Counted from the first letter of the stretch, positions 27,998-37,301 are shown. The stretch is DNA of 64,000 nucleotides from Flavobacterium sp. LMO8 (GCF_009495755.1 NZ_WIBJ01000031.1:201790-265789); one strand, 5' to 3'. Notes: generated from the sequence alone by a model not told the origin. A program made the numbers and translations.

Positions 27998-30409
27998 CTA
28001 TTTCTCGTTTGAATTTTCTTCTTCAATATCTTCTGCTAAAATATCTAATGTTGGTTCTAAGAATTCTTGTTGGTTAGCAATAGTTTTGTCTAAAGAAAGT
28101 AATAATGCAGGAAGCAAAATTAAGTTAGATAACATCGCGAATAACAATGTTGTTGCAACCAATCCTCCTAAAGCAACTGTTCCTCCAAAATCTGAAAGCG
28201 TAAATACTGAGAATCCAAAAAACAATACTACAGAAGTATAAAACATACTGATTCCTGCTTCTTTTAAAGTGGCATAAACAGAGCGTTTTATTTTCCAATC
28301 GTTCGCTTTTAATTCTTGACGGTATTTAGCCAAAAAGTGAATGGTATCATCTACTGATATTCCGAAAGCAATACTAAATACTAATATGGTTGAAGGTTTA
28401 ATTGGAATTCCTAAAAAGCCCATTAATCCTGCGGTCATTACCAAAGGTAAAATATTTGGCAACAATGATACTATAATCATCTTAAACGAACGGAACATAT
28501 ATGCCATTAATAGCGAAATTAGAACAATAGCAAAAAGTAACGATTGTACTAAGTTATCAATTAAATAATGAGTTCCTTTTTCAAACACATAAGCTTTTCC
28601 GGTTATGGAAACTTCATAGCGTTCATTTGGAAAAATATGATTGATTTTATCTTGCAAACGTTCTTCAATTTTTTGCATTTTATCAGTTCCAATATCTCTC
28701 ATAAAAGTAGTAATTCGAGCATATTGTCCTGTACTATCAACATAACTTTTCAGCATGTTTTCATTTCCTTTTTGAGTCGAATTTTTGATGTAGGATAAAA
28801 TAAATGCTTCCTCTTGTTTAGTAGGTAATTCGTAAAATTCCGGATTTCCATTATAGTAAGCTTGTTTGGAATATTTGACCAAATTCACCACTGAAACGGG
28901 TTTTGATAATTCCGGAATTTCTTCAATAGTTTCCTGGAGTTCTTCAATTCGTTTTAATGTAACCGATTTCAAAGCACCTTTTGGTCTTTTGGTGTCAACT
29001 ACAATTTCTAAAGGCATTACTCCGTCAAATTCTTTTTCGTAGAAAACAATATCTTTAAAGAAAGGTGCTTTTTTAGGCATATCTTCAATGATGCTTCCCG
29101 ATACTTTAATTTGATAAATTCCGATAATTCCTGAAACTAGTATTCCAATTGCAATTGAAAAAACAGCTACGCGATGATGTCTGATTGTATTTTCAATCCA
29201 ATTTATGAATGCTGCCATATAGTTTTTCCCTAGATGTGCCAAGTGTTTTTCTTTTGGCATTGGCATATAACTATAAACTATTGGGATGATGATTAAGCAT
29301 AAAATAAACAAGAAAACAATGTTTAATGAAGCTACAGTTCCAAATTCACTTAACAGTTTACTATCGGTAAAAATAAAAGTACCAAAACCAGCGGCTGTTG
29401 TTATATTGGTTAATAATGTGGCATTTCCAACTTTTGAAATAACTCGTTGCAACGACTTGGCTTTATTGCCATGATTCTTAATTTCTTGTTGGTATTTATT
29501 GATAAGGAAAATACAATTTGGAATACCAATTACAATAATTAATGGTGGAATAATCGCAGTTAAAACTGTGATTTCATATCCCAGAAGACCAAGAGTACCA
29601 AACGACCACATTACACCAATGATTACTACAAACATGGAAATCATCGTAGCTCTAAAACTTCTAAAAAAGAAGAAAAACAACAAAGATGTGATTCCAAGTG
29701 CGGCTCCAACAAACAATCCAATTTCACTAATAATGCTATTTGCATTTAATGTTCGAATGTATGGCATTCCCGAAACGCGAAGATCTAATCCGGTTTCTTT
29801 TTCAAAAGCACTGATTTTTTCTTGGCTAAGATGTTTTTCGATAAAAGCTTTTCTAGCAGGTGTGTTTACAATTTTTTTATCCATATAAATTGCAAAACGA
29901 ACAGCGCCACTTTCTTTGTTAAAAAGCATTCCTTCGTAAAAAGGTAAGTCGTTAAAGAATTCTTTTTCTTTTATTTTGAGATAAACATCAGAAATACTAT
30001 CGTTGTTTATGAATGATTTGAGTTTGAATTTTTGAGTAATTGTATCTTTTTCTAATACTCGTAAATCTTCAATAGAAAGTGTAAGTTCAGTTGCTTTGTC
30101 TTTTTTGATTTCAGAAACAAATTTTTCCCAAGCTTTATAATTTTTTTCGGTAAAGAAATTTTTGTCTTTAAATCCTAGAACAACTAAATTTCCTTCTTCA
30201 CCAAATTTTTCTAAAAACGAATTATACTGAATATTTACCTCATGATCATCAGGTAATAAGTTGGCTTCGGTAAAGGTAAAACGCATATTTTGCCATTGGA
30301 AAGCCATGAAAATGGTAAAAAGCAAAACAAGAATTAAAAGAAAAACGCGATTTCTTAAAATTTTACCGGCAATATAATCCCAAAAACTGGTGCTTAACCA
30401 CTTTAACAT
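27998..30409 (-). CDS. MMPL/RND-superfamily lipid-type exporter
   Basis: An 803-residue protein with 12 predicted helices. Each half has one helix plus a periplasmic loop of about 200 residues, then five helices. The helix-4 motifs GIPNCIFLINKYQQ and ISVDDTIHFLAKYR are those of MMPL/hopanoid-type exporters. No periplasmic adaptor is next to it. It probably moves a lipid or hydrophobic molecule to the outer membrane. Promoter box TACCTTTG at 30428-30435. Confidence 0.9.
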   Translation of the reverse strand: MLKWLSTSFWDYIAGKILRNRVFLLILVLLFTIFMAFQWQNMRFTFTEANLLPDDHEVNIQYNSFLEKFGEEGNLVVLGFKDKNFFTEKNYKAWEKFVSEIKKDKATELTLSIEDLRVLEKDTITQKFKLKSFINNDSISDVYLKIKEKEFFNDLPFYEGMLFNKESGAVRFAIYMDKKIVNTPARKAFIEKHLSQEKISAFEKETGLDLRVSGMPYIRTLNANSIISEIGLFVGAALGITSLLFFFFFRSFRATMISMFVVIIGVMWSFGTLGLLGYEITVLTAIIPPLIIVIGIPNCIFLINKYQQEIKNHGNKAKSLQRVISKVGNATLLTNITTAAGFGTFIFTDSKLLSEFGTVASLNIVFLFILCLIIIPIVYSYMPMPKEKHLAHLGKNYMAAFINWIENTIRHHRVAVFSIAIGILVSGIIGIYQIKVSGSIIEDMPKKAPFFKDIVFYEKEFDGVMPLEIVVDTKRPKGALKSVTLKRIEELQETIEEIPELSKPVSVVNLVKYSKQAYYNGNPEFYELPTKQEEAFILSYIKNSTQKGNENMLKSYVDSTGQYARITTFMRDIGTDKMQKIEERLQDKINHIFPNERYEVSITGKAYVFEKGTHYLIDNLVQSLLFAIVLISLLMAYMFRSFKMIIVSLLPNILPLVMTAGLMGFLGIPIKPSTILVFSIAFGISVDDTIHFLAKYRQELKANDWKIKRSVYATLKEAGISMFYTSVVLFFGFSVFTLSDFGGTVALGGLVATTLLFAMLSNLILLPALLLSLDKTIANQQEFLEPTLDILAEDIEEENSNEK

Positions 30410-30427
30410 CTCTCAAAAATTAGGGTG

Positions 30428-30435
30428 CAAAGGTA
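30428..30435 (-). promoter_or_regulatory. -7 box of the MMPL exporter
   Basis: TACCTTTG on the minus strand, 19 bases from the ATG, matches TAnnTTTG. Confidence 0.5.
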
Positions 30436-30484
30436 AAGGTTTTTGCTTAATTTATTGGTTTAGAGTGTAAGATTTAGTTTAATT

Positions 30485-32968
30485 TTACAGTCCTAAATCC
30501 AAATGATACGAAATTTTTATAGCAATATTGTCATCAAAATTAGCTAATTGATATGGTCCATATCTGTAAAAAGCTACTAAACCAATTCCTTTGTATATTT
30601 TATTACATTCAATTCCGCTTTCAAAAAAGCCGTCTTCCATAGTTTTGTAGTTGATACCAATATGCTGATTATTGTTGTTATCTGAACCGACTGCCATTCT
30701 TGTAACAATGGTAAATTCTGGGTTAATTTTATAACCTAATTTAATTTTATTAAAAGTATGTTTTAACTGTAATGAAGCGTATTTATTAGAGAAGAATTCA
30801 TTAAAATACATGGTTTCAAAACTGTTTTTTCCTGCAAAAGTTACTCGTTGTAAGATAGCCTCACGATTTAAATTATTAGGAACAATACTGTATAAATGAG
30901 TAATTGGAACATCACCAAACGCTATACCAGTTTGAAACAAAAACGAACTTTTTTGTCCAGATAAATAAGGTAATTCATAGAAAGTTTTGAAATCTATTTT
31001 TGAAAAGGCAAAATCATTTTCTAACACACCAGGTAGAGTTTGTGTAAGTTGAAGCGAAAATTTTGGATGGCGTTTTTCATATTCAATTTTTCCAAATGGT
31101 GTTTGCATGTAATTGCTAAAAGGATTCCATTGAAAAGCTAGCTGAACTGCTGTTATATTATAATTGGTGAATGCTTTACCATTTTTTACAAAAGTATAAT
31201 TAAACAGGGGTTGAATTTGATTATGAGAAACTCCTAAATAACTCGATGTTTTTGGTAAAACTTTACTTTCTATAAAAACCGAACTCATTCTATTGTTGTA
31301 AAAAGTGGAAATATTGATTGGTCGAGGATCATAAATTTTAAATCTTCGAGAATCTGTAATAAAATAGGTTTGTGCAATCTCGCTAATATCTTCTGAATAA
31401 GATGCACTAACCCATGTTTCAGATTTTGAGTGCGCCAAAAAGGAAGGTGTAATTCCGTATTTGAATTCGTCATCTTTTAATCCGTAGGCACAATAAAAAG
31501 TCACTTTGTATTTTTCAGAAAGTTTAGAATTTGTAACAGCTCCAGCTCCAAATCTAAAGCCTTCGAAATTATTATATTTAACAATACTTCTTAGGTCGAT
31601 ATCAAATATTGAAACTGGAAAATAGCCATTGATAATTTTTCTTCCCAAGAATAGTTTGTGTTCAATTCGTTCTGAAAGTGATAGACTGTCAATTGAAGTA
31701 TAAGTTCGGAGTTTTCTCTTATCGAGTGAATCTTTTTTAAACGTATTCCAATACTCGCTTTCTTGTTTTAAACTCGATTGAGGAACTTCAATTTTTACTC
31801 TCGGTTTAGAAATAGTAATTGGTTTATTGATTTCAATATCAAAAGGTGTAGATTCTAAAGAAATATAGGCCTGATCAGTAGTGTTTTTACTTTCAACTTC
31901 ACCTAAATCAGAACTAAATTTTATAGTACCTCCTAAGATTTTAATATCGTCTTGGTTATTTCCTTTTGAAACTTTGAATTTTCTGTTTTTTGGAAACCAA
32001 ATATCAATATCTTTTCTATAATCAAATGTGTAAGTAGCATTGATATTTACAATGCCATAAATACGAAAATAGGCTTTACAAATAGCATAATTTTGAGAAT
32101 CGATATAAAGTAGCCCTCTTAATCGATTGGTATTGAGCTTTTTTGGTTCAAAATAAATTCGGTAAGCATTTCTGCCATCTATTTTTACAGAATCAATTAA
32201 TTTGTAATTGTAAAGATTACGTCCAAAATTTGAAATTGGATTTTGCACCGGAATTTCTAAAATCTCAAACGGATTTTCATACACTGAATAGGAGATTAGT
32301 TTTAAACCTAAATATTCATAAACAGGTTGCTCAAAACCTGCCATTCTAGTGGCTAAAACTGTTTCTTTGCTTTGATATTGATTATGTTGAATTAAATTAA
32401 CTTTTTCAGTTTGATACAAATGTTGTCTTTCTGAGAACTTCTTAAATCTGTAATTTGATGAATCTAGTTTGATTAAAGATTTTCTAAAAAGTCTTTTTTT
32501 ATAAATGGTATCAATTTTTGATGAAATACTATCCGGATTTGCTGTTACTTGAACGTATTCGTAGTTTTTATATTGAAAACTCGAAAGTGCTTTTTCAGGG
32601 TCATTCGATTTTCGATTTTCAATTACTTTTTTGATAATGTTGTTAACGCTGTTTTCTGTATAGATTTCGGTTTTTTTTTCGTTTAAATCGTTTATTAACT
32701 TAATCGTAACATTGACAACCCTTGGTTCTGGATAAGTTATTTTTTCATAATAACCTTTAAAATTTACTTTTATGGGTAATTTAAAATCTTTAACTTCAAC
32801 TGTGAATTTTCCTTCCCAGTCGGCATTGAATTTAGTGTTGTTATAAGTAATTGTAGCAAAAGCAATAGGCACTTTTGAATCAAAGTCGATAATTTGTCCT
32901 TTTATTTTGGTTTGCGCTACTAAACTGTTGGTGATGATAAAGCACAAAAAAAGCCAAAAATATTTCAT
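30485..32968 (-). CDS. DUF5686-type outer-membrane protein with carboxypeptidase-like domain
   Basis: An 827-residue secreted protein. The signal peptide is residues 1-18. A carboxypeptidase-regulatory-like beta-sandwich follows (GQIIDFDSKVPIAFATITYNNTKFNADWEGKF). The long middle and C-terminal region is the DUF5686 family, ending in outer-membrane barrel strands (VAFYRYGPYQLANFDDNIAIKISYHLDLGL). It lies upstream of the MMPL exporter gene with a 75-base gap. Its role is unknown. Promoter box TATATTTG at 32993-33000. Confidence 0.85.
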   Translation of the reverse strand: MKYFWLFLCFIITNSLVAQTKIKGQIIDFDSKVPIAFATITYNNTKFNADWEGKFTVEVKDFKLPIKVNFKGYYEKITYPEPRVVNVTIKLINDLNEKKTEIYTENSVNNIIKKVIENRKSNDPEKALSSFQYKNYEYVQVTANPDSISSKIDTIYKKRLFRKSLIKLDSSNYRFKKFSERQHLYQTEKVNLIQHNQYQSKETVLATRMAGFEQPVYEYLGLKLISYSVYENPFEILEIPVQNPISNFGRNLYNYKLIDSVKIDGRNAYRIYFEPKKLNTNRLRGLLYIDSQNYAICKAYFRIYGIVNINATYTFDYRKDIDIWFPKNRKFKVSKGNNQDDIKILGGTIKFSSDLGEVESKNTTDQAYISLESTPFDIEINKPITISKPRVKIEVPQSSLKQESEYWNTFKKDSLDKRKLRTYTSIDSLSLSERIEHKLFLGRKIINGYFPVSIFDIDLRSIVKYNNFEGFRFGAGAVTNSKLSEKYKVTFYCAYGLKDDEFKYGITPSFLAHSKSETWVSASYSEDISEIAQTYFITDSRRFKIYDPRPINISTFYNNRMSSVFIESKVLPKTSSYLGVSHNQIQPLFNYTFVKNGKAFTNYNITAVQLAFQWNPFSNYMQTPFGKIEYEKRHPKFSLQLTQTLPGVLENDFAFSKIDFKTFYELPYLSGQKSSFLFQTGIAFGDVPITHLYSIVPNNLNREAILQRVTFAGKNSFETMYFNEFFSNKYASLQLKHTFNKIKLGYKINPEFTIVTRMAVGSDNNNNQHIGINYKTMEDGFFESGIECNKIYKGIGLVAFYRYGPYQLANFDDNIAIKISYHLDLGL

Positions 32969-32992
32969 GTAAGTAATTTCAAGTATTTCTAC

Positions 32993-33000
32993 AAATATAT
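32993..33000 (-). promoter_or_regulatory. -7 box of the DUF5686 gene
   Basis: TATATTTG on the minus strand, 25 bases from the ATG. Confidence 0.5.
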
Positions 33001-33057
33001 TGTTTTTTTTAGTTCAATATCATGATATTTAATCATTGAATTCTTTTAAAAATAAAA

Positions 33058-33084
33058 AAACTCCCAATATTGAATTGAGAGTTT
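33058..33084 (-). terminator. Terminator of pyrH-frr
   Basis: Eleven-base arms 33058-33068 and 33074-33084 with one mismatch, followed on the minus strand by a long T-run. It lies 47 bases past the frr stop. Confidence 0.75.
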
Positions 33085-33102
33085 AAATGTAATTTTATAA
33101 GA

Positions 33103-33115
33103 GTTCCGTAGGAAC
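33103..33115. repeat. Short GTTCC-GTA-GGAAC palindrome
   Basis: Five-base perfect arms with a 3-base loop between frr and its terminator. Flanked by GAAAT. It resembles a short dispersed Bacteroidetes palindrome. Confidence 0.4.
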
Positions 33116-33130
33116 GAAATTTTGGTAAAA

Positions 33131-33694
33131 TTATACTTTCATGATTTCAGCTTCTTTAACAGCTAAAAGTTCATCTATTTTCTTGATGAAAGAATCGGTT
33201 AATTTTTGAACATCTTCCTCTGCTTTTTTGCAAATATCTTCTGCAGTTCCGTCTTTTTCTTCTTTTTTGATGTCAGAATTAGCATCTTTTCTGTGGTTTC
33301 TGATGCCAATTTTAGCATCTTCAGCTTCAGCTTTTGCTTGTTTTACCAAGTCGCGTCTTCTTTCTTCAGTTAATGCTGGAATATTGATGATGATGTTGTC
33401 GCCGTTGTTCATTGGGTTTAACCCTAAATTAGCAATCATAATTGCTTTTTCAATAGGATGCAACATGTTTTTTTCCCAAGGTGTTACCGTTAATGTACGC
33501 GCATCAGGAGCATTAATGTTAGCAACTTGCGATAATGCAGTTTGTGAACCATAATAATCTACAAATACACCACCTAACATTTGAGGTGAAGCTTTCCCTG
33601 CTCTAATATTTAAAAATTCTTTCTCTAAATGCGCAACCGAACCTACCATAGCTTCTTTTGCACTGTCTAAAATAAAGTTAATTTCTTCTGTCAT
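33131..33694 (-). CDS. frr: Ribosome recycling factor
   Basis: A 187-residue RRF with long helices typical of the tRNA-like three-helix-bundle fold. The conserved block is EERRRDLVKQAKAEAEDAKIGIRNHRKDAN, followed by DDVQKLTD-like text (EEDVQKLTDSFIKKIDELLAVKEAEIMKV). With EF-G it splits post-termination ribosomes. It follows pyrH by 70 bases, the usual bacterial order. A hairpin fills the spacer. Confidence 0.97.
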   Translation of the reverse strand: MTEEINFILDSAKEAMVGSVAHLEKEFLNIRAGKASPQMLGGVFVDYYGSQTALSQVANINAPDARTLTVTPWEKNMLHPIEKAIMIANLGLNPMNNGDNIIINIPALTEERRRDLVKQAKAEAEDAKIGIRNHRKDANSDIKKEEKDGTAEDICKKAEEDVQKLTDSFIKKIDELLAVKEAEIMKV

Positions 33695-33714
33695 TTTTTT
33701 GTTTCAAGTTTAAG

Positions 33715-33760
33715 GTTTCAGGTTTCAAGTTAAGAACAATTACAACATGAAACGTGAAAC
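33715..33760 (-). repeat. Imperfect hairpin in the pyrH-frr spacer
   Basis: Arms 33715-33727 and 33748-33760 (GTTTCA-G-GTTTCA against TGAAAC-G-TGAAAC) pair at 12 of 13 positions around a 20-base loop. No strong T-run follows, so an RNA processing or repeat element is more likely than a terminator. Confidence 0.6.
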
Positions 33761-33764
33761 AAAA

Positions 33765-34472
33765 TTATATTGTTACCTTTGTTCCGATAGTTTCTCCTTC
33801 GCATACTTTTAATAAGTTACCATCTTTATTCATATCGAATACAATAATAGGCAATTTATTTTCTTGACTCAATGTAAAAGCAGTTGTGTCCATTACATTT
33901 AATCCTTTTGCTAATACATCTTCAAACGAAATAAAGTCAAATTTTACCGCATCAGCATTTTTTTCTGGATCTGAAGTGTAAACACCATCAACGCGAGTTC
34001 CTTTTAAGATTACGTCAGCACCTACTTCAATTCCTCTTAAAACTGCAGCAGTGTCAGTTGTGAAATACGGATTTCCTGTTCCTGCACCAAAAATCACGAT
34101 TCTTCCTTTTTCTAAATGACGCGTTGCTCTTCTTTTGATATAAGGTTCAGCAATTGCTTCAATTTTTAAAGCCGTTTGTAAACGGGTTTGCATTCCAGCT
34201 TCTTCTAAAGCGCCTTGTAAAGCCATTCCATTGATAACTGTTGCTAACATTCCCATATAATCCCCTTGCACTCTATCCATGCCGTTACTCGCGCCAGCTA
34301 CACCTCTAAAAATGTTTCCACCACCAATAACGATAGCGATTTCTACTCCTTTATCGTGAATTTGTTTTATCTCTTCAGCGTACTCAGCTAAGCGTTGTGG
34401 GTCAATTCCATATTGTCTTTCGCCCATTAAAGCTTCACCGCTTAATTTTAGAAGAATTCTTTTGTATTTCAT
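33765..34472 (-). CDS. pyrH: Uridylate kinase
   Basis: A 235-residue UMP kinase of the amino-acid kinase fold. The glycine loop is [10 protein letters not shown]. The conserved [20 protein letters not shown] near the end binds nucleotide, with [13 protein letters not shown] in the middle. It makes UDP from UMP; bacterial PyrH is regulated by GTP and UTP. Start is ATG after a 70-base leader from TATATTTG at 34547-34554. frr follows. Confidence 0.97.
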   Translation of the reverse strand: MKYKRILLKLSGEALMGERQYGIDPQRLAEYAEEIKQIHDKGVEIAIVIGGGNIFRGVAGASNGMDRVQGDYMGMLATVINGMALQGALEEAGMQTRLQTALKIEAIAEPYIKRRATRHLEKGRIVIFGAGTGNPYFTTDTAAVLRGIEVGADVILKGTRVDGVYTSDPEKNADAVKFDFISFEDVLAKGLNVMDTTAFTLSQENKLPIIVFDMNKDGNLLKVCEGETIGTKVTI

Positions 34473-34546
34473 TCCAGTTTATTTTTTTTATGGAGTCATG
34501 CTTTCGCAAGCTCAAGTCATTTTGTCGTGTTGTATTATTTGTGGTG

Positions 34547-34554
34547 CAAATATA
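34547..34554 (-). promoter_or_regulatory. -7 box of pyrH-frr
   Basis: TATATTTG on the minus strand, about 75 bases from the ATG, so the mRNA leader is longer than average for this window. Confidence 0.5.
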
Positions 34555-34591
34555 GTTAAATAGCTTTTTTCTAAAAAAAATGTTTTGACAT

Positions 34592-35374
34592 TTATGTTGC
34601 TAAATTTTCAAATGTCTTTTTTGCTTCGTTATAGCCTGTTTCAAATATTAAATCCATTTTAGATTTATTGGTTTCAAACGTACTAAAGTTAATCAATTCT
34701 TTGGGTTCTATGATTAAATCGCAATGATTAAATTTTTGAAGATTGGAATTAGCTGTTAATAATTCTAATGCGCGATATGTTACGGATTTGATTGAATTCA
34801 GATTTTTAGCTTCGATATTTTGAACTGGACTTACGTAAACACCGATAATTGAATCACATTTTCCTTGTAATAAATCGGCTGGGAAATGATTCAAAATGCC
34901 GCCATCACTGTATAATTTTTCTTTAATCACGTAAGGCGAAATCATGCCAGGGACTGCAGTTGAAGCTAAAACAGCATCTACAATTTTGGTTTCGGGACTA
35001 AAAATTTTTAGTTTTCCTTTTACCATATCGGTTGCCGTGATGTAAGTCGGAATTTTTAAATCGCTAAGTGTAGTAGTTTCTCCAAAAATCTCTTCAAAAT
35101 ATTTTTTGAATGATTCTGAATCTACAATTCCAGGTTTTTTAAACGTAAAATGTTTCCAATGAAAAAAATAAATCGACTTGAAAAAATCTAAAATTTCTTC
35201 TGGCTTTTTACCAAATGCATACATAGTTCCTACAATGGCTCCTGCGCTTGAGCCTGAAATACAAGAAGGTTCAATGCCTTGTTCGGTTAAGAATTTTAAA
35301 ACTCCAGCATGAGCAATTCCTTTGGAACCACCACCAGAAAGCGCTAATCCGATTGATTTTGAAGTTAAATCCAT
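34592..35374 (-). CDS. Patatin-like phospholipase
   Basis: A 260-residue lipid hydrolase. The oxyanion hole is LALSGGGSKG at residues 9-18. The nucleophile is in SGSSAGA (GxSxG), and the second catalytic residue is Asp in SDGGILNHFP. I start at the ATG at 35374 because a TTG three codons earlier is weaker. It probably cleaves phospholipid acyl esters. No signal peptide is seen. Promoter TAATTTTG at 35401-35408 is back to back with that of the divergent thioredoxin-like gene. Confidence 0.93.
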   Translation of the reverse strand: MDLTSKSIGLALSGGGSKGIAHAGVLKFLTEQGIEPSCISGSSAGAIVGTMYAFGKKPEEILDFFKSIYFFHWKHFTFKKPGIVDSESFKKYFEEIFGETTTLSDLKIPTYITATDMVKGKLKIFSPETKIVDAVLASTAVPGMISPYVIKEKLYSDGGILNHFPADLLQGKCDSIIGVYVSPVQNIEAKNLNSIKSVTYRALELLTANSNLQKFNHCDLIIEPKELINFSTFETNKSKMDLIFETGYNEAKKTFENLAT

Positions 35375-35400
35375 ATGTAACAATTCTTACATTTAATTTC

Positions 35401-35420
35401 CAAAATTAGACTTAAATTTG
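35401..35420. promoter_or_regulatory. Back-to-back divergent promoter boxes
   Basis: Minus-strand TAATTTTG (35401-35408) and plus-strand TAAATTTG (35413-35420) are separated by 4 bases and are near-palindromic. They serve the patatin gene and the thioredoxin-like gene. Polymerase bound on one would block the other. Confidence 0.6.
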
Positions 35421-35438
35421 CCAAATAAAGTTAAGAAG

Positions 35439-36044
35439 ATGATAAATACTTTAAAGCAAGCATTAGAAAATAGTTTTTCTTTTGCCGATTACAGAAAAAA
35501 AGTAACCAGTTTAATTGCTGAAGGAAAATCTACGGGTCATACACAATCGGAAGATTTATTAAAATATTCCGAACTAAACGAAACCAGAATGAATCGTTTA
35601 GAAAAAACTATAGAAGTTACACCTGAAACGAAAGCTAAACTCCAAAACTTAGATAAAAAATACATTTGGTTAGTGCTAAGCGAAGGTTGGTGCGGTGATG
35701 CTGCGCAAATTGTTCCTGTAATTCATAAAATGGCAGACGCAACAGATAAGGTTGAATTAAAAATTGCTTTGCGCGATGATAACGATGCTTTAATGCAACA
35801 TTTTTTAACGAATGGAGGAAAAGCCATTCCAAAATTAATCGTTTTAGATGCTGAAACTTTAGAAGTAATTGCTGATTGGGGACCAAGACCTCATGATGCC
35901 AAACAATTGATTTTAGATTACAAAGCGGCTCATGGAGTAGTAGATGAAACGGCTAAAATTGAATTACAAAAATGGTATTTACACGATAAAGGAATTTCGA
36001 TTCAGAATGAAATTGTGGAAATGCATGAGCAAGTTTTAAGTTAA
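35439..36044 (+). CDS. Thioredoxin-fold protein with WCGDA site
   Basis: A 201-residue cytoplasmic protein. The thioredoxin fold spans about 70-180, with WLVLSEGWCGDAAQ at 77-90 and PKLIVLDAETLE beyond. In place of CxxC it has CGDA, so only Cys85 is present and it cannot make the usual intramolecular disulfide. It may act as a thiol-binding or one-Cys reductase. The start is the ATG at 35439: the TTG further upstream at 35418 lies inside the -7 box and would not be transcribed. Confidence 0.85.
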   Translation: MINTLKQALENSFSFADYRKKVTSLIAEGKSTGHTQSEDLLKYSELNETRMNRLEKTIEVTPETKAKLQNLDKKYIWLVLSEGWCGDAAQIVPVIHKMADATDKVELKIALRDDNDALMQHFLTNGGKAIPKLIVLDAETLEVIADWGPRPHDAKQLILDYKAAHGVVDETAKIELQKWYLHDKGISIQNEIVEMHEQVLS

Positions 36045-36121
36045 AATATTGGAACGCGGATGACGCGGATGTTTTACAACACAGATTTAAACGGTTTTTA
36101 TTAAACTTTGTGAAACAAAAA
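36045..36121. repeat. ACGCGGATG / ACACAGATTTAAACGG repeat remnant
   Basis: Two direct copies of ACGCGGATG-type units at 36054-36071, then ACACAGATTTAAACGG. A similar ACACAGATTAAA occurs near 9409. It fills the gap between two convergent genes. Confidence 0.45.
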
Positions 36122-36739
36122 TCATTTAATTGTTCCAATAATCCTCAACTTATCAGAAGTGGAAATTCCGCCAGGGTTACAACCAAGTTGCCCTTCCGGG
36201 ATTTCCATTTTTAGTTTTTCATAATAGTCGGCCCAAACTTCAAAATATTCGTTCGATTTAGGTGATTTGAAAGTCATTGGATACAAATCAAATAAAGGTT
36301 TTTTGTACGAATGTAAAAACGCATCGTAAATTAATTCCGAACAATAATACTTTCCATTGTTGTACAAATATTCATCATCATAAGGAACGCCAACTTGCTG
36401 CAATGAAAAAGTAATGGCTTCTGGAATATATTTTCGGTATTTGCGTTTCAATCTTCCAACAAACATTTCTTCATTTGTGTAGCTTTTAAAGGTTTTATAT
36501 GGTGCTATTTTAACCGCTTTTCCAGCAGCTTCAATTACAAATATTGAATCATTTTTGACATACACCATTCCTAAATGACTAAAATCTTTTCCTTGATAGC
36601 CTTCGGTAACTTCGTTAATGGCTTCACAAAGTGGACCGCAATTCATCGACTGAAATAAAATGTCGCCTGTTTTTAGTTTTATGTTTTGGGAAAAACTATA
36701 AAAAGAAAACCATAAGGTGAATAGGATAATTTTTTTCAT
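36122..36739 (-). CDS. YiiX/YaeF-like permuted NlpC/P60 cysteine hydrolase
   Basis: A 205-residue secreted protein. The signal peptide is residues 1-18 (ending YSFSQN). It has GDILFQSMNCGP near the N-terminus, a catalytic His in FSHLGMVY (about 60), and a catalytic Cys in YYCSELIYDAF (about 133), the order of permuted papain-like amidases (YiiX family). These may cut peptide or lipid amides in the envelope. It is cotranscribed with a secreted protein gene just upstream. Substrate unknown. Confidence 0.85.
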   Translation of the reverse strand: MKKIILFTLWFSFYSFSQNIKLKTGDILFQSMNCGPLCEAINEVTEGYQGKDFSHLGMVYVKNDSIFVIEAAGKAVKIAPYKTFKSYTNEEMFVGRLKRKYRKYIPEAITFSLQQVGVPYDDEYLYNNGKYYCSELIYDAFLHSYKKPLFDLYPMTFKSPKSNEYFEVWADYYEKLKMEIPEGQLGCNPGGISTSDKLRIIGTIK

Positions 36740-36740
36740 T

Positions 36741-37301
36741 TTAAAAAGATATTAAAGCAATGCCAAGACTTATACTTCCTTGACTATTGTTGTTTAATTT
36801 AAATCCATAGGAAACAACTTCAATAAAAAGTTGCATTTCATCAGCTTCTAAGTTTAATTTTATTCTTTTAAATGTTCCAGATAATTCACCTCTTCCAATA
36901 GCAAATGTTTGTCCTAACCCAATATCAATTCCAATTCGAGTTTCTTCACCAATTTTTGGCATAATTCTAAGGTTTGAAAATAAGGGAGCTACCACTAATT
37001 TTTCAGAAAGTTTCATCCCTATACCTGAATTGATACTAAAGCCCAGCCATTTATTAAAATGCAAGCCATAGCCAAAATTAGCATTGATACCATCTGGAAC
37101 AAACCAGCTGTTATTGGTTCTTCCATCTGGATAGACTTCTCCTCGATTTTTATTTCCTTGTAACGGAACGGAAATTTCAAATTGAGTATATGTAATTTTA
37201 TTTTTCGTTGGAATAGAATCGGAATCTTCAATAGTATATTCTACCTGTCCAAATGACAAGTTGAAAACAAACATGACAAAAATTAGAATTTTATTTTTCA
37301 T
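36741..37301 (-). CDS. Secreted hypothetical beta-rich protein
   Basis: A 186-residue protein with a signal peptide (MKNKILIFVMFVFNLSFGQ). The rest is beta-rich (FGYGLHFNKWLGFSINSGIG, AISLGIALISF-like end) and could be a small outer-membrane barrel. I start at the ATG at 37301; the longer reading frame would begin inside truB with no signal sequence. It overlaps truB by 11 bases and is 1 base from the YiiX-like gene. No known family. Confidence 0.7.
   Translation of the reverse strand: MKNKILIFVMFVFNLSFGQVEYTIEDSDSIPTKNKITYTQFEISVPLQGNKNRGEVYPDGRTNNSWFVPDGINANFGYGLHFNKWLGFSINSGIGMKLSEKLVVAPLFSNLRIMPKIGEETRIGIDIGLGQTFAIGRGELSGTFKRIKLNLEADEMQLFIEVVSYGFKLNNNSQGSISLGIALISF

Noticed and set aside
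35418-35438. TTG start giving seven extra residues to the thioredoxin-like protein
   Set aside because: The TTG lies within the -7 box, upstream of the likely transcript start.
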